DNA of 64,000 bases, from the NCBI GenBank assembly GCA_947044405.1, contig CAMRHE010000205.1, positions 2,232,001 through 2,296,000 on the forward strand, given 5' to 3'. Source of the DNA: Leptodactylus fallax. Its lineage: Eukaryota > Chordata > Amphibia > Anura > Leptodactylidae. The translations under genes and the position numbers were made by a program. The notes beneath the pieces were generated by a model. It ran no database searches, had not been told where the DNA came from, and saw nothing but the letters and a program-made list of their open reading frames with translations. The number at the start of each line of letters is the position of its first letter. Within the stretch, counting starts at the first letter, position 1. Shown piece by piece: positions 45,668 to 56,935 of this stretch.

Positions 45668-47017
45668 GGTGCTGTGACCCATGCGTTTACCATTGTCCAG
45701 GTCGCAGCGCCAAAAGAGTTACACCACTTACACAACACATGCACAAAGTCATCAATAAAGTTTACATTACATCTGCAATTTTGGCATTTCTTTAACACCT
45801 GCACCTGTAAATATATATATATTTGTGGTATGTATGAATTCCTCAACTACAGTTACAGAATTACAGAATTACAGTTTTTTGGAAAGTACATTGTTTGCAG
45901 AAAGGGATTGCTTGAACATGCACTTTAGTGGCAAATTAGAATTTTTGTGCTATTTTCGCTTGTAATGTCTGTTTGCTGCAAAGTTGCATGGAAGTGGTTG
46001 TATATATGAAATATAAAGCTGTGTTTTTATATGCGGTATGCTGTGCAATCTCAAAAAAGTTAGATTTTGGTATCACAGTCACAGTTTGCTAGGTGCAGTG
46101 TAGATATTTAACATATTAATAAATAACAGCAAAATCTTGCTTGTCTTCTGTATCAGTGTTTTTGAGAGTATGAGCTCTTGTAGTTGATGTTTGTGGTATA
46201 TATAAATTATGTACACATTGATCTTTTATTTTATATGTGGTTTGTGTGTGAATGTAAGATTGAATAGGAGTTTTAAGTGCAAATATATGTTTTAGTGCAT
46301 TTTTTTCAAAACATTATTTGTGTTTGTCACAAAGTTACATGAAGGTGGATATGGCTATGGATAACCCATTGAGACACATGTAATCTTCAGGTTGTCTACT
46401 TTCAAAAAATATATGGGGTTTAGAGGTTCACTTGCTTTCCACGGCGTGTAATCCCTACATAGGATGATACTTTTTTTTTAACATTTCCAACTTCAAAGCA
46501 GATTTTTGCTCATTCCAGTTCTAGTGATGTTCTGAAGATATGTGCATGCAGGTGTAGGCCTTAGTGATATGAATGAACTCTGCACATGTTGAACTCTTAT
46601 TTTTAGGAAGTTTGGTGCATATAACTTTTGTTTGGCTTCCACTTTTAGTAACTAATATACATTTATTTTCTTTTTTTTTTCTTATAAAACATTCACTTTA
46701 AATCAAAATTGCAAGATGGTGCCTGTTCGCATACAGTACCAAGTGACATTTTGACAATGCTGCAGGTATATACTTTAAGAAAATATATAGGTATGGGGGT
46801 TAGTATGATTTTTTTTAATGTTGCAATTTAGGTTTTATTTGTCCATCTCAAAACTGTGAAAATTGCTCCGGCTACCAGAGGTGCAAAATTTCGGGAGACC
46901 CCCTGGCAGTGAAAGGGTTAAAGGAGTTGTTCAGAATTAGTCAAAAATATGGCTGTTTTCTCCCTGAAAAAGCAACACACCTATCCATGGGTAGTGTTTA
47001 ATATTGTAGCTCTAGCT

Positions 47018-47262
47018 ATGTTCACACCTGCGCCCAGTCTCCGCCTGGGGATTCCGTTCTCCATTCCATTTTAAAAATGCGGAGAGAAAAGTCCTGCAAG
47101 CAACGCTTTTCTCTCTGCATTTTCTGGCCTTTTCGGGGCGGAAACCTGGCGGCCTATAATTTCTGAAGGTAACCACTTTTTTAAGCGGATTAGGTTTCCG
47201 TTCGGGGGAATCCCCAAGCGGATCCCCCAAACTGAAACCCGTACGCAGGTGTGAACCTAGCA
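47018..47262. mobile_element. GGTTCACACCTGCG MITE, uninterrupted copy
   Basis: CTATGTTCACACCTGCGCCC at the left and GCAGGTGTGAACCTAGC at the right. It contains the TTAA (47071-47074) that is occupied by another element in the 23355-24261 copy. Confidence 0.85.
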
Positions 47263-47324
47263 TAAGTTCTGTTTTAATGAATGAGTTTGAGTTGCAATAC
47301 TGTGTGACTCACTGTAGAGCATAT

Positions 47325-47402
47325 AATACTGTGTGGGGGCCACTGTGGAGCATATAATACTGTGTGGAGGCCACTGTGGAGCATATAATACTGTGTGGGG
47401 CT
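47325..47402. repeat. 31-bp minisatellite, 2.5 units
   Basis: GAGCATATAATACTGTGTGG followed by GGGCCACTGTG, repeated with a 31-base period; related to the array at 8904-9176. Confidence 0.85.
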
Positions 47403-47403
47403 C

Positions 47404-47518
47404 CTTCACTATTCACATCGCACGCATCTGTTTTATAGCAGTCGTGCACTATTATTACAGGCTGTAATAACATCACACGGTGATTATAAAACAGATACTG
47501 TGCAATGTAAATAATGAG
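47404..47518. repeat. Inverted repeat, about 56-bp arms
   Basis: Centre at TTACAG/GCTGTAA (47455-47467). ATCTGTTTTATA on the left pairs with TATAAAACAGAT on the right, and the flanking TTCACATCGCA / TGCAATGTAAAT pairs less well. Confidence 0.8.
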
Positions 47519-47559
47519 TCGTGGCAATCGCAAAAGCACCACAGTATCTTCAAACAGTT

Positions 47560-47868
47560 GATCAGCAGGGGCCCCGGGTGTTGCACCCCCACTGATTTCT
47601 TACATCTCTTAGACTGTTAGGATCCATCAGATCAGCTGCTTCACACAGCACGCATCTCCCAATATTGTTTACATGCAGGGTGCTGCTCTGCTCACTCACC
47701 GTATTCTTGATAACTGCAGTTGTGAGTACTAAAGCTGTATCCCTTTCAAGTATCTGAGATACCGCTGTAGCAACCGCAACTGTCACTATCAAGAATTCGC
47801 TGAAGGAAGAGGGTAGGGTTCCCAGACAAAAGTTTGCACAGGCCCACAAGACTTTAGTTACGCCACTG
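47560..47868. mobile_element. hAT-type right end
   Basis: Ends TTTAGTTACGCCACTG at 47868, the same terminal motif (reverse complement CAGTGGCGTAACTA) as at 60308. Interior blocks GTATTCTTGATAACTGCAGTTG, AAGCTGTATCCCTTTCAAG and TGCACAGGCCCACA match 60600-60830. The 31-bp units and inverted repeat just upstream may be part of the same element. Confidence 0.78.
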
Positions 47869-48304
47869 TGTCCATATATACAGAATAAGGGCAGATACTA
47901 AAAATTATACCAAGTATTCAGGATAAAAGAAGTGGCACTGCACAGTGTCTGAATATACAGGACAAGAGTAGTGGTACTCTGCAGTGTCTATACATATAAG
48001 CCAATAGAAGTTCTACTGTAGTGTAAATTGGTTGTATATATAAGGCAGATACACATCATAGTGTACACATATACAGCTCACATACACTGACTTAGCACAC
48101 AAACACTTTACACAGACCAGAGGCGTAGTTAGGGGTTCAGCACAGGGGGGGGGCGAACATGTCCAAGTGGGCCCCCAACTTCGCTATACCGATATTATCA
48201 CTATTCTGTGACTGTATAACTTCCCTGTGTACCCCCTTTAAATAGTGCCCCTTATTAATAATGCCCCAGGCATTTCCTAATTAAAAGGTAAACAAAAGGT
48301 AAAA

Positions 48305-48613
48305 AAAAAATTAGTAGGGTTCCAAAACCTGGGACCCTCAGGATCAGCTGTTTGAATGAACCGTGGTACCTGTGTCAGTGCCGTGACTTCTTCTCTGTTT
48401 ATATTGTATCATTTGTCTCATAATGGCCATTTAGTTTAACTACAGCCTCGTCCTATACACGTCTATGTGGCAAGACTATAAAAGCCATGTGTGATATAAA
48501 CAGACGCCATGGCCCCTTCATACAGCTGATCAGTGGGGAGTCACTTATCTCTTATTGATGATCTATTCTGAGGATAGATCATCAATAAAAATAAGCTGGA
48601 AAACTCCTTAAGG
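48305..48613. repeat. MITE ending in GATGATCTAT hairpin
   Basis: The right part holds a perfect 15-bp-arm hairpin at 48558-48594 (TTATTGATGATCTAT ... ATAGATCATCAATAA) and ends ACTCCTTAA. The interior has GGATCAGCTGTTTGAA and its partial inverse TTCATACAGCTGATCAG, as in frog MITEs of the GATGACCTATCC type. Confidence 0.68.
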
Positions 48614-48616
48614 ATA

Positions 48617-49140
48617 AGGCCCCACGTGGCGTCCCGCAGTAAAAAAGCGACTTCTCGCATCGCTTTGCACAGAAAATTCAGACTTTCAGCTTCAGTTATA
48701 GCTGTAGGGAAACCACCGGCGTTTCCGTAGGTATGCTGCGAATTACAAAACTGCAACTGTTTTGGAAATCGCAGCGTCTCCGCTGCGTGTATTTTACCGC
48801 AAAGTGGGGATGGGATAGGGCCCCACGTGGCGAAAACTCCAGGGGAAAAAAAAATGCCCCATTTTACAGTTCCTGCAAAGTGGATGGGATTCTAGCAAAT
48901 CCCATCCACACACTGTGGAAAAATATGTGCAGCGGAAACGCTGTGATTTCCAAAACCGTTGCAGTTTTGAAAATCGCAGCATGTCAATTATACCTACGGA
49001 AACACTGGTAGTTTCCCTATAGGTATATTGGAAGCAGAAAGTCCGCAGTGGAAACATTCTGTGAAAAGAGCTGCGGGAAAAACCACAATGCGTTACTGCC
49101 GCAATTTTTCCTGCAGCGCTTTTTTGCTACGGCCCGCTAT
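48617..49140. repeat. Two adjacent family R copies
   Basis: AAGGCCCCACGTGGCG at 48617 and GGGCCCCACGTGGCG at 48819 are two left ends in the same orientation. Both continue with family R blocks. The second is nearly complete, to TATGTGGGG at 49144. The first is truncated after about 200 bases and reads partly inverted relative to the second (TTTTGGAAATCGCAGCG against CGCTGTGATTTCC). Confidence 0.72.
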
Positions 49141-49424
49141 GTGGGGTGTGTGTCCCACGCACAGGACGTCTGCGTCTCAGCGCAGGAGGCGCGATGTTGT
49201 GACATCATCGCACCCGCCTGTACCGAGAGGCAGACGTCTGTCTGTGGTCTCGGTGTCTTGTAATCCTGAAATGGCTGGCTGTTTACAAGACACAAGCACT
49301 TTAACTGCAGACACCGATCTAGTTAAAAGTAAAAGATGTATTAATGGCAGCCCCAGGGTGGGCCCCACAGAGTCAGCGGGCCCGCGGCAGCTGCCCCCTC
49401 TGCCCCCCAACTCGCTACACAGAC

Positions 49425-50225
49425 CACTGACACAGACCCTTCTTCTTTTCCTGTTCAAAGTCTTTTTGTTCCTTTGACTCAAGGACCGTTTGGACATGTG
49501 ATATTATCACAATATGTGCTCTGCAGGCAAAGATAAAAAAAAAGACTCTGGATAGGAGAGTCCTGCACACATCAGTGTATGTGGGGAGAGATCTGTGCAG
49601 ATCTGACTCAAGCCCTGTCCATGATCCATGGAGGCCCATCGATCACAGTACAGGGCAGGTATTAGAAGCTGGAGTTCTCTGCTTTTCCAATTCTGGGAAA
49701 GATGGGTTTGACAGCTTGAACTGTCTGGCAGCAGAAAGGGGGAAACGGCTGTAGTTCCAATATGTTTAGTGAAGCTGGTGATTTTACAGGCATGTAATAA
49801 AAGAGAACAGTCTGAGATATGGAAATCCTGTGTTCAATGTATGATGGTTTGCTAAAGCCCAAGTGGCCAATATTTTTTACTAAATAGTAAAAAACTGTAA
49901 TGAGGTTCACTGGCGATGATGTGGATGCCTAAGTGAATGGGAACAAAAAGGACCTCATTGCTCAAGCACTAATAAATGGGACTGAACATTGGCTTGTGGT
50001 TGGCGCACGCTGGTCCGTACCCCATTTTGTCTTGGATACTCGAACTGAAATCCATACTGTACCATTCAAAAGAATACATTATAGAAAGTATATTCATCAT
50101 CATATTGTTCCTTAGTCCTAGTGGAGGAATGCTTAGAGAATGGGAATAGTAGTTGGTCATGGTTAACACAGTGCATGTAGTAAAGTAGTAAAGTGTGTCA
50201 AGTAGCACTTGACAAACCCTCTATC
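49425..50225. other. No recognisable feature
   Basis: About 800 bases; no coding or repeat signal identified. Confidence 0.45.
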
Positions 50226-50272
50226 ATCACCAGGAGAGCACCGGACACCGCTAGGAGGCCCAAAAGAGGTAA
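50226..50272. repeat. Short fragment of the hAT-hairpin family
   Basis: CACCAGGAGAGCACCGGACACC and GGCCCAAAAGAGGTAATG match 58430-58490. Confidence 0.6.
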
Positions 50273-50289
50273 TGGGGGAGAGAGAGATG

Positions 50290-50950
50290 AGGGAGAGAGA
50301 GAAGCACTCCAGGAATTACAAAAAATAGTGTCTTTATTCCAAGATACGACGTTTCAGTCCCATCTGGAACCTTTCTCAAGCACAAATGAGTGACCACAGC
50401 AACATTTTATAGAAAACACAAAGTGTCTACATAATCAATCACAATCAAATAATTATGATAAAAATTCATGTGTCATTATCAAAATACAAGTGAAAAAAAA
50501 TTCATGATATAAATAACAACATGATTATCTGATAATCTGCATATTTCATATACTCCAAACATCAATGTCCACTGTGATTAGATTATTACAAGTTAATATC
50601 CCCCATCTGGTGTGTAATTAAAGTGCCGGTGCTGTAAATACATATAGTATAAGAGCATCCCTCTGTTTACTCACTAGACCATGCCAGTCTCCACGTGCAT
50701 GATAACTGCCTCTATCTGGAATAAAGGAACATCAATTGCACATGTGTGGACATGCACAATAGGCATCTAGAATCCATGGTCGCCATCTTTCAAATGGGAA
50801 AAAACCCATTTCATTCTCATATGCTCTTTCTAGCTTAAGTATAAGTGCTGCTATCAATATAAACCAAGACAAGATACTCCATCCTCTCTATATGTGGTAA
50901 ACCATTCTATATAATATATAAAGTCTATTATATATTTGTTTATAGACTTA
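50290..50950 (-). mobile_element. Probable retroelement 3' region, family unresolved
   Basis: On the minus strand the order is GCTTGAGAAAGGTTCCAGATG, GGACTGAAACGTCG, then GGAATAAAGACACTATTTT and a TCCTGGAGTGC end at about 50305. The homologous module at 23092-23190 supports a shared family. No protein-coding part is visible. The left limit (50950) is a guess. Confidence 0.5.
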
Positions 50951-51086
50951 CATATATAAACTATTACCAAAAAAAAAAACTGCTTAGATTTGAAAGCAAT
51001 CATCCAAGGCAGATGAGTTGAATACAATGGTGAATGAAGCAGGAGATGTCCGCGTCCAGCTCCCGCTTCACCACTGTGCTCCAGCC

Positions 51087-51143
51087 CTGGGAGCTGTAGG
51101 CGCGATGTGATGACGTCACTCACATCGCGCCTGCAGCTCCCAG
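51087..51143. repeat. 57-bp hairpin, CpG-rich
   Basis: 24-base arms (CTGGGAGCTGTAGGCGCGAT...) pair with one mismatch around TGACGTCAC. The loop itself contains the palindrome TGACGTCA. Confidence 0.9.
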
Positions 51144-51184
51144 AACACTCCGTGACTGAGACTGCAGACAGAGTAGCAGGGGAG

Positions 51185-51640
51185 TGACTGGGGGCAGTTG
51201 AAGGGGGGACATGAAACTGGGTGCAGATGTAGGGAGGACATGAAACTGGGGGAAGATGAAGGGAGGACATTAAACTGGTGGCAAATGAAAGGGGCATATT
51301 AAACTGGTGGCAGATGAAGGGGGCACATTAAACTGGTGGCAAATGAAGGGGGCAAATTAAACTGGTGGCAAATGAAGGGGGGACATTAAACTGGGGGCAG
51401 ATGAAGGGGGGCATTAAACTGGGGGTAGTTGAAGGGGGGACATGAAACTGGAGGCAGATGTAGGGAGGACATTAAACTGGGGGCAGATGAAGGGGGGGCA
51501 TTAAACTGGTGGCAGATGAAGGGGGGACATTAAACTGGGGGCAGATGAAGTGGGGGTCACTGAATGGAGACATTAAGCTGGTGGCAACTGGAAAGAAACA
51601 TTAAACTGGGGGCAAATGGAGGAGGACATTAAACAGTGGG
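51185..51640. repeat. 29-30-bp minisatellite, forward array
   Basis: About fifteen units of ACATTAAACTGG..GCAGATGAAGGGGG with variants GTGG/GGGG and AAATG/AGATG. Confidence 0.9.
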
Positions 51641-51664
51641 AGTAGCTGGAGGGTGACAGGTCCG

Positions 51665-51860
51665 CTTCTAGTTGCCCCCAGTTTAATGTCATCCTCCAGC
51701 TACCCCTATGGTTTAATGTCCCCCTCCAGCTGCCCCAGTTTAATTTCCCGCTCCAGCTGCCATTAATTTATTGTCCCCATCCAACTAACCCCACTGTTTA
51801 ATGTCACCCTCCAGCTGCCCCAGTTTCATGTCCCCCTCTAGTTTCCGCCAGTTTAAACTG
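51665..51860. repeat. Same minisatellite in opposite orientation
   Basis: Repeating CCCCAGTTTAATGTC...CCTCCAGCTGCC is the reverse complement of the preceding array's unit (GGGACATTAAACTGGGG). About five to six diverged units follow the forward array directly. Confidence 0.85.
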
Positions 51861-52135
51861 GGGCACCAGGAGAGGGACTTAATACTGTGACTGTGGGGCA
51901 ATTGGAGGGGGACATTATAATGTGGGGGCATATATTGTTAGGGTGACTGTAGGAGCATTATACTGTGTAGGAGCACAAAGAAAAATGGATGAGAATGGGC
52001 GGAGTCAACATAGAAGTGGGTGGAGCTAAATAGTGCGCTGCACATTTTGTCCCTCTTTCTGTTCTTTGGGAGGTATGCTATATATACCACTATACCACTA
52101 ACCTATACTGCCTAAAAACTACTACTACTACATTA
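51861..52135. other. Unassigned repeat-like sequence
   Basis: GGGGCATTATACTGTGTAGG-type units near 51925-51975 and GGGCGGAGTCAAC/GGGTGGAGCTAAA near 51996-52030 look like interior sequence of the hAT-type elements seen elsewhere. No ends resolved. Confidence 0.45.
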
Positions 52136-52146
52136 ATATATATACA

Positions 52147-52189
<43 letters not shown>

Positions 52190-52206
52190 TATTATTATTA
52201 TTATTA
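52136..52206. repeat. (TA)n and (ATT)n microsatellite
   Basis: About 25 TA units, interrupted once by CAG, followed by an ATT run. Confidence 0.93.
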
Positions 52207-52634
52207 TATGACGAGCATTGAACAGCAGTATATAACTAACTATAACGGCAGTATATAACATACTATACTATACTATACTGTACTATAATATACTAGCTAT
52301 ACTACCTAAATATATTAGGTTCTATTCAGTTCACGTTTTTTTACAGTTTAACGGATACAAAAAACGAATTAAAAAAACGGACGCAAACAGATGGCCATTC
52401 GTTTCCATAGACATCAATGTTAAAAAAACGGTTCCGATTTCCTCACTAAGGCTGTTCACTACTTGTCTGTGTATCACTTTCTCTCTCATGCAGAATGTCT
52501 CATAAAGTCTTTGACAATACCCACTCAGGGATGTTGGTTAACAGGTTGCCTAGTCTTTCCTATAGCACAAGCAGGGTTGTTTCTCTGAGGCCTATATAAC
52601 ACATCCAGATACTGGTCTGGCACACACTTCTTAG

Positions 52635-53242
52635 GGGGCGTTCACACTACCGTTGGTGACCGTCAGTAGTGTCCGTTGCTATTGTCCGTTACAAGATTTT
52701 AGCATCGGACACTAGCTGAACCGTCAGAAATCCGTTAAAATTTCCATTCATTTCAATGGGATTTTATATTGTGTCCGTTAGTGTCCGTTTACACCAAATC
52801 TGTCAGAAGTCTGTTATTTTTTTGCGGACAAAAAATCCTACATGCAGGACTTTTTGTCCGTTTGAAAAAAACGGATTCAAGTGTCCGTTATTTTTTTAAC
52901 ATTGAAGTCTATGGGTAATGGACTTATAACGGACAATAACTGATAGCCATCAGTTACTGTCCGTTATTTTATGGCCGTTTTTTTCCTGCGCATGCTCAGA
53001 AAGCAGAAGAACAAAAAAAAAACGGACAGTGTTAAAAAACGGACACTAACTGATGCTAACTGATGCTAATGTGTCTGTTTTTTTTAACTAATCCATTAAT
53101 TGGATCAGTTAAAAAAACGGACACATTAACATCAGTTAGTGTCTGTTAATGTCTGTTATGATAGGTGTCCGTTTTTTTTTTTTGTTTTTCTTTTTTTAAC
53201 GGACACAATCAGAACGGACATCAACGGTAGTGTGAACCCTGC
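52635..53242. mobile_element. Fold-back MITE (GTTCACACTACCGTTG ends)
   Basis: GGCGTTCACACTACCGTTG on the left and CAACGGTAGTGTGAACCC on the right, flanked by CTTAG (52630-52634 and 53243-53247). Long stretches of GTCCGTTATTTTTTTAAC and GTTAAAAAAACGGACAC pair internally. A small relative lies at about 52320-52440. The sequence on both sides appears to be one older repeat split by this insertion. Confidence 0.85.
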
Positions 53243-53539
53243 CTTAGTTTTCTCAGCCAGCACAAAGGTGAATTTCTTCTTCCTGTCTAATTCTAGGTGC
53301 AGACTGGCGTAATGGGATGATCTCCAGATTAGTAAGGGGCCTATCTCAGTCTCTGTGCTGTTTCCTCCCTCACTCTCTGAAGGGATAGAGAAGACTTCTA
53401 GTATCCTCCTACTTTCAGGAACCAACTTCCAAATACTATGTACAAGTTACAGCATAAACATTTATATTATACATAGAGGAACCAAACTATACACAATGTA
53501 TGGTACTGTACTCCCAAAGAGACACTGCAAATATTATGT

Positions 53540-53760
53540 TGGTCAAGATCTTTTCTGGATATCCATAGGAAAGAAGGAATAATTTCCAGAAGGCAGCTAC
53601 AGTTGTCTTGGATGTCAAGTCTCTGACAGTGACAGCAAATTTAGTGTAATGATCAATGATGGTCATTGCATAAGTGTAGCCAAATTTTCTAGGCTCCAAC
53701 TTGACGTGGTCTATGGCCACAATCTCCAAAGGTAGGTAAATCTTGAAGGAATGGAGTAGG
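53540..53760 (-). pseudogene. Ty3/gypsy integrase fragment
   Basis: Integrase catalyses insertion of LTR-retrotransposon DNA. The minus strand reads LEIVAIDHVKLEPRKFGYTY then AMTIIDHYTKFAVTV, DLTSKTTVAAFWKLFL and YGYPEKILTN. The first catalytic Asp (AIDHV) and the conserved IDHYTKF are present. The second catalytic Asp (normally ...ILTDQG) is lost where the sequence breaks at about 53540, and a short deletion lies after AVTV. A degenerate finger-like stretch precedes it up to 53830. The MITE at 52635-53242 and flanking 52455-52634 / 53248-53486 probably belong to the same decayed retrotransposon region; no LTR ends were found. Confidence 0.82.
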
Positions 53761-53900
53761 GCCTCCTAGTCAGTCTTTTTTCCTCTTGCCATTGCACAGG
53801 TCCTTCAGCCCTTCTAGCCATGGAGGCTGCACTGATAGCTGGGCCTCACCGGAGAGAAGCCTCACAGGTTAAAAAGCACCGCTATAGGCATTGGAACAAA

Positions 53901-54111
53901 GGTATGGACATTGAGTCATTGGTATGGACATTGAGTCATTGGTATTGACATTGAGTTATTGGTATGGACATTGACTCATTGGTATGGACATTCTGTCATC
54001 AATATGGACATTGAGTAATCGGTATGGACATTGAGTAACCAGTATGGACCTTGTGTCATTAGTATGGACATTGAGTAATCAGTATGGACATAGTGTCATT
54101 GATATGGACAC
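53901..54111. repeat. 20-bp minisatellite, about 10.5 units
   Basis: GGTATGGACATTGAGTCATT repeated; the first two copies are identical and later ones are diverged (GAGTAATC, GTGTCATT). Confidence 0.95.
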
Positions 54112-55070
54112 CACGACTAGAGTTAATGAGATCAGACTGCATTTAATATAAAACTACAAACAAGTATTACTTAAGACTTTCAGCTGTTATACATTAGAGA
54201 TATTAATTATTAAGCATGGAATCCTCATTGCATAGGCTGTCCATAATATATTAGTAGACATTACCTCATATTGACAGTAGGCTTGTCATATGCCTCAGAC
54301 ACACAAGGGCATCTGTTGGGTCCGACTGAAAACATGTCATTGGACGAAGTGAGAAAAATAATCATACATCTAAAACCTAGCAATAACCTAATTGTTATCC
54401 TTTTACATTTTTAGATTTGCCAGCATTAACAGAAATATGACCTGTAAGAAAAATATGGATGTGACCTTATATGTTTCTGCATGAACATTGGACATATATT
54501 ATCATCTCATGCTTACCATCACTTAAATAGACAAAAATCTGAATATTTAAGCCCTACCCCAAAAATACTCCCAAACTGTCTAGGAACTCCTAGGAACAGA
54601 GTTTGTTAAAGTCAACACCTGTTGCCTTCCAGTTTGTGTAATTGTCCCAGCAAAATCGGGACTGTATGTTATCTATCATTTGATCTACCTCTGAGCCTCA
54701 AGAACCTTGACACAGCTGGGACTGAAGGCCCACAAGTAATGAAGACAGGGGTAATTATTCTGATGCATATGGTAATGTTTCCATAGACTTCTATAGGTCA
54801 GATGTAAGCTAAAAGAATGTGCTTTTGACATTTTGTATGTGTGGCTGATTTATGACTGTATATTTTTTTACTGTACTTAAAATACAAATAAGGTAGCAGT
54901 ACTGTACTTTCCACTATGACAGCATACTGCAAAAACTGTAATGTATACCGTAAACTCAATATCAACCCAGCAATAAAATAGTTTTAAAATATGTGGTGAT
55001 TCATATCTGAACATATCTATATTATGATCACAGCCCCCCCGGGGACCCTAATGATGGAGAGACCGTTCGC
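54112..55070. other. No recognisable feature
   Basis: About 960 bases of AT-rich sequence; nothing identified. Confidence 0.45.
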
Positions 55071-55073
55071 TAA

Positions 55074-55195
55074 AACAGTGGTTAACCACGGACACCTCCA
55101 GACACCATAGACTATAATGGGGTCGAGCGGGTTTCAGCCATTTTTATACTGAAACTGGCGGAGTCCTCCAATGCAGATGTGAACCTAGCCTAAAA
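55074..55195 (-). repeat. GGTTCACA MITE fragment
   Basis: Minus strand: GGCTAGGTTCACATCTGC, then CATTATAGTCTATGGTG. It is about half of the family length. Confidence 0.68.
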
Positions 55196-56880
55196 GACTA
55201 CAATTCTGCTCTTGTGGATGATGTCACCACTGGGAATATTTAACCCCAGCTCAGGCAGGCAACATTATACTGTGCACTGCTTTGGTCACTAGATGAAATG
55301 TAGGCCCCTGCCTGCTCATATAGGCCCTATATGACAGGGTAGTGTCCATTCCATCTAGTGACCTGGTGCATAGTGCACTTTGTGTGCTATACAAACAATT
55401 ATAGACTTTTCTACAGCGTGAAATTGCATCCCTATGAAATTGGGACCCTGGCCACCATAAAGAAAGAACTAACCATGTCCCTCGATCAGTCATAATTCTC
55501 TCATCTGCTGACAGCAACATCTACTGTTCAGAGGTGTGCACTCCTGGCAGGCTTGTCCTGAGCTGAAACCAGTTTACTGTTTAATCAGCCATTATATATT
55601 CAATAAATTCAATAGATAACAGCAGATAATACTTACTATATACTCCTTGATCCCAGGCTGCTCTTCAAGTCTATGGGCTCCCTTTTACACCATGCTTTTT
55701 ATTTCCATTAAATGGATGCATAAAACAGACACATAGTCTTCTATAAAAAATGTGTGCCATAGTGCATGTGTCTTTTTGGCTGAGGCCCCAAAGACGATTG
55801 CTTTTTTGGTTGCAGACTTTGCTGCGTTTTTTTTTTAAAGAATCCATCAAAACTGTCTCTCTTGCCTCTGTTTGGGTAGCTGTTTGTTATTATAAATTTT
55901 TTTTCAGTGTATAATGGTTGCAAATTGATTGTGTACCCTTTTGCATCTGTTTTTACTGAAAAAATGTAAAAAAATTATTCACTAAATAGATTGCAAAACT
56001 GTGCTCCATACGAACACTTAAGGTATATCCACACGATAATGAATAATGGTCATGTGATGTCCAGTTTTTTATCACTTCACACGGCAGCATTAAATTCAAT
56101 TCAAGTGAATGGAGGCTATTTAGATGGTTATTTTGAAGGTCCGCTGTAATGGACCATCAAAATATAGGTCATGTCCTATTTTTGTCCTTCATACAATCAA
56201 ATGTATGGAGGATCTGTGAGAACGGGTGCCCCTCGGGTGCAAGACGGCCGTGAAAAATGGATGTTTTTCACGGCCATATTGCACCTCAGTCGTGTGAATG
56301 TAATCTTAGTCTGGTCTGGAGTTAACCAGAACTTGCTGGTGGAATAGCCCAGGGCCTACGGTCTACTGAATTCTCCACAGCCATCCACTGTATAGTGACT
56401 GTGCTGGAGTACTGCTCTTTTTCAAGTCAATAGGAATAGAGCTGCAGTAGTGCGGCACAGTTGTTATACCGTGTCTTCTGTTTCCAAAGCTGATTGGTGC
56501 AGGGTCCAGATGTCGAGGTTCTACTGATCACATACTGCAATTATAACAAGATACTTTGTTGCAAGTACTGTTTTAGTTCACAAGCTCATTTCCTCTTGTA
56601 CAGTCTTCATTTTCATAAGATAATGGAGACTAAAATACTGTATTTGGAAATGGATCCCTGTTGTTTCTGCTTCCATTATCTTATATTGTGCAATATTGTT
56701 CTATAGTGGGAAATTTTCCCATATGGTAGAAAACCAGCGAATTAATACTGATGTCTATTTGCTGTATTTTGGTATATACACCAAGAGCAGAAAATACCTA
56801 CGAAAATGGTACGTGCTTCATCAATACATAGTGAGCAGACATAAAGAAGGAAATTATTGAAGCCATGTGTAATTCCAGGC

Positions 56881-56883
<3 letters not shown>
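55196..56883. other. Mostly unassigned
   Basis: About 1.7 kb with no gene. Around 55783-55850 GAGGCCCCAAAGACG...TTTGCTGCGTTTTTT resembles a family R end. A local inverted block at about 56225-56275 (GCAAGACGGCCGTGAAAAA / TTTTTCACGGCC) is the core of another small MITE. Confidence 0.45.

Positions 56884-56931
<48 letters not shown>
56884..56931. repeat. (TA)n microsatellite
   Basis: About 23 TA units. Confidence 0.95.

Positions 56932-56935
<4 letters not shown>

Larger units (their letters stand above)
43929..46921. mobile_element. 3-kb TTAA element, interrupted by a LINE
   Basis: TTAACCCTCTCCCTGCCA at 43929 and, on the other strand, TTAACCCTTTCACTGCCA from 46921 inward form matching ends with TTAA sites. 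Removing the LINE (about 44547-45667) leaves about 1.9 kb. The left side has a long palindrome (44026-44288) and a small one (GGACGTAT CTA ATACGTCC, 43991-44009). The right side (45668-46921) is AT-rich and non-coding. No transposase was found, so it is non-autonomous. Confidence 0.78.
48118..49416. mobile_element. Composite hAT-type element
   Basis: Left end CAGAGGCGTAGTTAGGGG (48118). A candidate 8-bp duplication ACACAGAC is at 48110-48117 and 49417-49424. The right terminus is degenerate (GGGCCCGCGGCAGCTGCCC inside it fits the family), so the right limit is less sure. Inside sit a TTAA-type MITE (about 48305-48613) and two family R copies (48617-48815 and 48818-49140). Confidence 0.6.

Noticed and set aside
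53540..53760. Endogenous retrovirus
   Set aside because: The integrase motif order is of Ty3/gypsy type and no envelope, gag or LTR ends are visible.
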